Shown here one piece after another: positions 34,957 to 38,539 of a DNA stretch of 38,539 bases; positions within the stretch are counted from its first letter, which is position 1; each line of letters starts with the position of its first letter. Origin of the DNA: Legionellales bacterium (GTDB taxonomy: Bacteria > Pseudomonadota > Gammaproteobacteria > JAHCLG01). The notes under the pieces were generated by a model, which worked only from the letters and a program-made list of their open reading frames with translations, ran no database searches and was not told where the DNA came from. The stretch spans positions 1 to 38,539 of the forward strand of contig JAHCLG010000023.1 of NCBI GenBank assembly GCA_026125385.1, given 5' to 3'. The position numbers were made by a program, and so were the translations under genes.

Positions 34957-36654
34957 ATGCAAAGCGATAAAACCCGTGATCATCCCATTCTTTTGGGATT
35001 ATTAATTATCGGTATCATTGTTGGCTGCGTGAATAATATTTTCGATTATTTTGCTATCCATTCTTACAAATTTTTCTTATTTTTTTATCCCTTTATGCTA
35101 TTTTTTGCCTTAAGTTACGATTTGCGAAACACGAAACGTTTATTTTGCAGTGCATTTTTAGCTGCTGGATTATTTGCCTTGCCCGCGTGTTATCCCATTG
35201 CCGGATGCTCAGAATGGTCGGCTGCATTAATTCCAAATTTTATTATCATCAGTTATGCGCTTTTGGCATTTCACTACGCGTATCATTTAGATAATGGCTT
35301 TAAATTTAATTATACACATTTATTTAATGGTGTATGGAATACATTTTGTTTGTTTTTTATTACCGCGATTTTTACATTGTTAGGTTGGGGACTGATTCAA
35401 TTAACCGCCAGTGTTTTTTCTATTATTGATTTTGGAATCATCAGCACGATTATTTCATCTCAACAATTTACAATTTTCATTTTACCCGTATTATTTTTTG
35501 TAGGCCTTGCCATTGGGCGACAAACTGACAAATTGATTATTAATTTACGCTGGATACTATTAAATATTTTTCGTTATTTACTGCCTTTTCTTGCTGTTAT
35601 CGCGTTGTTATTTTTGGCTGCCGCATTATTAAGAAGTTTGCTAGGCCCAAGTCAATTACTTCACGACGGTGCTGCTATATATCAGTCGATTATTTTGCTC
35701 GGCATAATTTTCTTTAATGCTGTATATCAAGACGGTAAAATTTCACATGCCTATAGTGAGACCATTGGTAAAATTGTTAATGGTTTTATTTTTCTATTGC
35801 CTATATTTGCAGTGCTGAATTTAATTATCTTTATTAACACTATCCCTCATTTTACTCTTGCACATATCAATGCTTATATTTATACAATAATGTTATTACT
35901 GTATAGCTGTGCTTATTCTGCGATGAGTCTTGTCAATGTTAAGCAAGAGTATCATTGGTTAGCGAAAATCAATATTACGTTGGCGGTGGTTTATATTGGG
36001 GTAATGGTGATTGCGAATAATTATTGGACGTATCACTTAGAAAATAAACCTTGCTCAATTTCAGCAAACAATTATGTTTACCCTTCCACGCAACAGCTTA
36101 ATTTAGAGCGTCAACAGCAGGCAGAAAATCGTGCTAGAGAAAATGCAATATTTTTACAGAAAGTCGGTTTGAGATGGACAACCAGCTCGACACATCCGCA
36201 AGCATTTGTGCGCGCAGGCAATCGCTATGGTCAACAAATTGGCGTGTGCCGTAGTCAAATCAATGGGGTATGGTGGCCGGGTGAATATTTTTCTGAGCAG
36301 TGTCAGGTAATAATCCATCATAAAATAGTAGCGGTAAATGGGTTTGATATTTTAACGGGTTCGCAAGCGGCAATCACTTGGGATCAAAATTATTATGAAA
36401 ATACGCCGGCTAAGAAAAAACAAAAATTGATTGTTGATCAATTGATGATGGTCGATGGTAATCCCAATTCATTATTAAACACGGCAGTTTTGCCTAATAC
36501 CGATTTTTCCATTGAGCCAATTTACGTGTGCCGAACAATTTTTTCCGATGAAATTTATGTTGGCTCATTTTTCAAAAACCAATGCCGAATCGTAGTAAAC
36601 CAAAAAATTCAAACCACTCATTTCTTCCAAATTTTAATCGCAAGTAGCAAGTAG
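34957..36654 (+). CDS. Multi-pass membrane protein (DUF4153-like) with two C-terminal DM9-like repeats
   Basis: This 565-residue protein has about ten hydrophobic segments in residues 12-365, with a DUF4153-like look (GVWNTFCLFFITAIFTLLGW). A charged helix (LNLERQQQAENRARENA, about 380-398) leads to a soluble C-terminal domain with two similar units: IGVCRSQINGVWWPGEYFSE then CQVII...FDIL, and IYVCRTIFSDEIYVGSFFKN then CRIVV...FQIL. This pattern (VCR, a Gly/Pro turn, C-x-I/V, ending in an aromatic-x-[IL]L) matches the DM9/DUF3421 repeat, a lectin-like fold in animals and some bacteria. GGGAG precedes ATG 34957. The stop codon TAG is the first part of a dispersed repeat (36651-36683). The membrane topology is clear; the DM9 call is by pattern only. 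Confidence 0.8.
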   Translation: MQSDKTRDHPILLGLLIIGIIVGCVNNIFDYFAIHSYKFFLFFYPFMLFFALSYDLRNTKRLFCSAFLAAGLFALPACYPIAGCSEWSAALIPNFIIISYALLAFHYAYHLDNGFKFNYTHLFNGVWNTFCLFFITAIFTLLGWGLIQLTASVFSIIDFGIISTIISSQQFTIFILPVLFFVGLAIGRQTDKLIINLRWILLNIFRYLLPFLAVIALLFLAAALLRSLLGPSQLLHDGAAIYQSIILLGIIFFNAVYQDGKISHAYSETIGKIVNGFIFLLPIFAVLNLIIFINTIPHFTLAHINAYIYTIMLLLYSCAYSAMSLVNVKQEYHWLAKINITLAVVYIGVMVIANNYWTYHLENKPCSISANNYVYPSTQQLNLERQQQAENRARENAIFLQKVGLRWTTSSTHPQAFVRAGNRYGQQIGVCRSQINGVWWPGEYFSEQCQVIIHHKIVAVNGFDILTGSQAAITWDQNYYENTPAKKKQKLIVDQLMMVDGNPNSLLNTAVLPNTDFSIEPIYVCRTIFSDEIYVGSFFKNQCRIVVNQKIQTTHFFQILIASSK

Positions 36655-36896
36655 CCTGGAACGTAGCGTAGCGGAGATCCAGGGTAAAACAATAAAATAA
36701 AACAATCTTAAATTTCATCTCAAGGTTAAAATGTATTAAATTTTAAATGGGAGATTTTATTGTTGGTTAACCTGGATATAAGTTACGAAGGGATTGGGGT
36801 TTGGTGAAATTTTAAAATTTCGATCCTGGATCTTCGCTGCGCTCCGTTCCAGGCTACGTTGCGATCCGTTCCAGGCTACGCTCCGTTCCAGGCTAC
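36651..36896. repeat. Inverted pair of dispersed palindromic repeats
   Basis: The 33-bp palindrome beginning GTAGCCTGGAACGTAGCG and ending GATCCAGG lies at 36651-36683, and inverted at 36825-36857, followed by two shorter inverted copies ending at 36879 and 36896. About 140 bp of AT-rich sequence lies between the arms. It separates two convergent genes and could fold as one long hairpin acting from both sides. The same family occurs at 15148-15232. Confidence 0.88.
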
Positions 36897-38539
36897 TACA
36901 ACGAATGCCCCGAATTAGCTATCCACTTTTTGCTGCTTTTATCGTATTGATAATTTAATAATAAGGGTTGAGTAACATTGCCGAGCATGGTTAACATATC
37001 ATCGAATTGATAACGGGTGGTGGGTGTTGCAAATATGCCGCCGCGTTGTTGACACAATTGCATCGCAGTTTGACTAACGGTATTTAAATTATCGACGGTC
37101 ATATTGGCAACGATAAACCACATTAACGATTGCGTGGGTTCAGTTAACGGTGTTAATGGTTTTTGATAACATAAAACAGAATACGATTGGCCTATTTGCA
37201 AAGGATCGTTCTTAAAGCGTTTATCTTTTGGATCGATATAAGCGATTGTTGCACCATTTTTTTGTAAAGGATAACCTAATTGCCAACTCCATAATACGGT
37301 TGCTAAACGCGGATCAGTCGGATGAAATTGACACTGATTAGAATCGCAGGTGTATCCGAGCATATTCATACTTAAAATATTCACAGGACAGCTTTGTAAA
37401 TTTGCAATATTAAATGGTGTAAAATAATCGTTATAGGAATCGGGAGATTGATTGCCGACACTGCTAATATAACCCAGCACCGTGCGATCGCCATTGATCC
37501 GTATTAAATTGGTGTGCGTATTTTCAAAAAAAGGCACAATGGCTGAATATTTGGCAAGACCAGAACACGCAATACCATTACTTAAAAAATCATGGACTGA
37601 TTTTTCAGCCAAGGGTTCTAATTTTGATTTTAATACGCGGGTGAAAACGTAACGGCTCGTTTGCATGTCCGCTATATCACTCGTAGCAACAATAATAATA
37701 TTTTTGTGGAATTGCTCAGTTAGCGAATCGGTACTTAATAAATAAGCGGGTAAAGTATTACCCGCAACAGAAAAATACTGTTGAGCTAATTGCGGAGTGA
37801 AGATATACGGTTCTAAATATGCAAGCGTCTGATCTAACTCTTTAATATGATTAGTTAGGGGTAAATTAACATCTAGAAATAAAATAATTAATTGATGCGG
37901 ATGTTGCGTCAGCCAATTTTTAATTTCGACTAATGGGTAATGAGTATTAGGATCACTGCCAATCAAGCCATCATTCCCAGCACATAAAATTCCTTGAATG
38001 GATGAAGAAACATGATCATGACATTCAATAATATTATTTTGATCCCACTCAATATCTAATTCAATTTGGCGAAATCCTGAATTTAATTGTTCAGTAATCG
38101 TTGCATAATTATCGGGATCACCATAACTCAGATTATAGTCACTGTTACTATGAGTATAATAAGGCGAAACCGCTGAATTATGAGTCCCTAAAAATTGTTC
38201 GAAATTTAATGGTTCAAAACGATCGAGTTGATTTTGCCAATAGAGTGATTGGGCGAGATTGCTGGAATCTTCTTTATCTACGTGCGTTAAATCGGGCGAC
38301 AAAATGACACAATTATCGCCTTGATTTCCTCCACAATCGGCTTCACTTAAACTTTGTGTGGTTTCAGCAGCTTTAGTCGCATCGATATTTAAAATAACAT
38401 TACCGGTTAATGGTCGAACTAATGCTTTGGTGTGATCGTTAATCACCGATATTTCGTTCACTAATAAATTTCCGTGACATTGTGCTTGTCCAAAAACTTC
38501 GGAATGCAAATCGAAATACGAATAAGGAATAGGTTGATA
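36896..38539 (-). CDS. PI-PLC X-domain-like phosphodiesterase, 5' end outside window
   Basis: The frame is open from the window edge to the stop at 36896-36898; the apparent TTG start at 38509 is not credible, since ten more codons upstream are open. At least 547 residues are visible. A TIM-barrel phosphodiesterase domain of the PI-PLC X type begins with FEQFLGTHNSAV (first catalytic-type His) and continues QLNSGFRQIELDIEWD and IIECHDHV (second His region), with LIILFLDVNLPL as a later strand. The C-terminal part has LWSWQLGYPL and a CQQRGGIFATPTTRYQ end seen in bacterial PLC-like proteins. Many Cys residues suggest export; the signal peptide would be outside the window. It may cleave phosphoinositides or GPI-type lipids, but such proteins also include inactive or differently specific members. 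Confidence 0.8.
   Translation of the reverse strand, partial: YQPIPYSYFDLHSEVFGQAQCHGNLLVNEISVINDHTKALVRPLTGNVILNIDATKAAETTQSLSEADCGGNQGDNCVILSPDLTHVDKEDSSNLAQSLYWQNQLDRFEPLNFEQFLGTHNSAVSPYYTHSNSDYNLSYGDPDNYATITEQLNSGFRQIELDIEWDQNNIIECHDHVSSSIQGILCAGNDGLIGSDPNTHYPLVEIKNWLTQHPHQLIILFLDVNLPLTNHIKELDQTLAYLEPYIFTPQLAQQYFSVAGNTLPAYLLSTDSLTEQFHKNIIIVATSDIADMQTSRYVFTRVLKSKLEPLAEKSVHDFLSNGIACSGLAKYSAIVPFFENTHTNLIRINGDRTVLGYISSVGNQSPDSYNDYFTPFNIANLQSCPVNILSMNMLGYTCDSNQCQFHPTDPRLATVLWSWQLGYPLQKNGATIAYIDPKDKRFKNDPLQIGQSYSVLCYQKPLTPLTEPTQSLMWFIVANMTVDNLNTVSQTAMQLCQQRGGIFATPTTRYQFDDMLTMLGNVTQPLLLNYQYDKSSKKWIANSGHSL

Noticed and set aside
38509-38509. TTG as the true start of the PLC-like gene
   Set aside because: The frame is open for ten more codons to the window edge, there is no ribosome binding site, and an exported protein would need a signal peptide that is not seen.

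Overview
The window reads as chromosome of a low-GC gammaproteobacterium. The block rsmI / lpoA-yraN-diaA-dolP is arranged as in enterobacteria. Other genes fit the order Legionellales or relatives: an LssY-type DedA-PAP2 fusion, a DM9-repeat membrane protein, a PPi-type phosphofructokinase and PHA-granule genes. That placement is inference. No rRNA or tRNA was seen, and no complete insertion sequence.

Layout. Positions 1-3580 hold two unrecognised genes: a 920-residue Ser-rich protein with internal repeats and a small Lys/Asn-rich protein. Both are candidate host-interaction proteins. Positions 3761-7489 hold a CpdA-type phosphodiesterase, then a two-gene unit of a TPR/beta-barrel outer-membrane protein (Slam-like) and an exported FecR-domain protein, closed by a strong terminator. 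A 143-bp MITE-like element lies next to it. Positions 7678-12479 (minus strand) hold a phasin, phaR and phaB for polyhydroxyalkanoate storage, then panC, panB and a pyrophosphate-type phosphofructokinase. Positions 12646-15141 (plus) hold mpl and zapE, followed by a cluster of short repeats. Positions 15293-21827 hold a metallo-beta-lactamase-fold hydrolase, a HigBA toxin-antitoxin pair, a DedA-PAP2-LssY membrane protein and the three-gene proton-translocating transhydrogenase operon (pntAA, pntAB, pntB).

Positions 21908-23537 are the most unusual segment: three 36-bp palindromes at an exact 53-bp period, directly upstream of an AAA ATPase that carries a PD-(D/E)XK-like C-terminal domain. Positions 23675-30211 hold lipB, a GlcD-like FAD oxidase, two tandem BON-domain lipoproteins, diaA, yraN, lpoA and the divergent rsmI. 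Positions 30288-34517 hold the ABC-F ATPase uup, a cold-shock-type DEAD-box helicase with a good promoter and a long leader, and a divergent RRM/glycine-rich RNA-binding protein. Positions 34518-38539 hold an unexplained possibly structured leader, a membrane protein with two DM9-like repeats, a repeat-flanked convergent junction, and a PI-PLC-like enzyme that runs off the window edge.

Most genes are housekeeping (peptidoglycan recycling and synthesis, outer-membrane upkeep, redox balance, cofactors, RNA remodelling). The accessory signals are the ATPase/palindrome module, the Slam-like/FecR pair, the MITE-like element and dispersed palindromes, HigBA, and the unknown genes at both ends.
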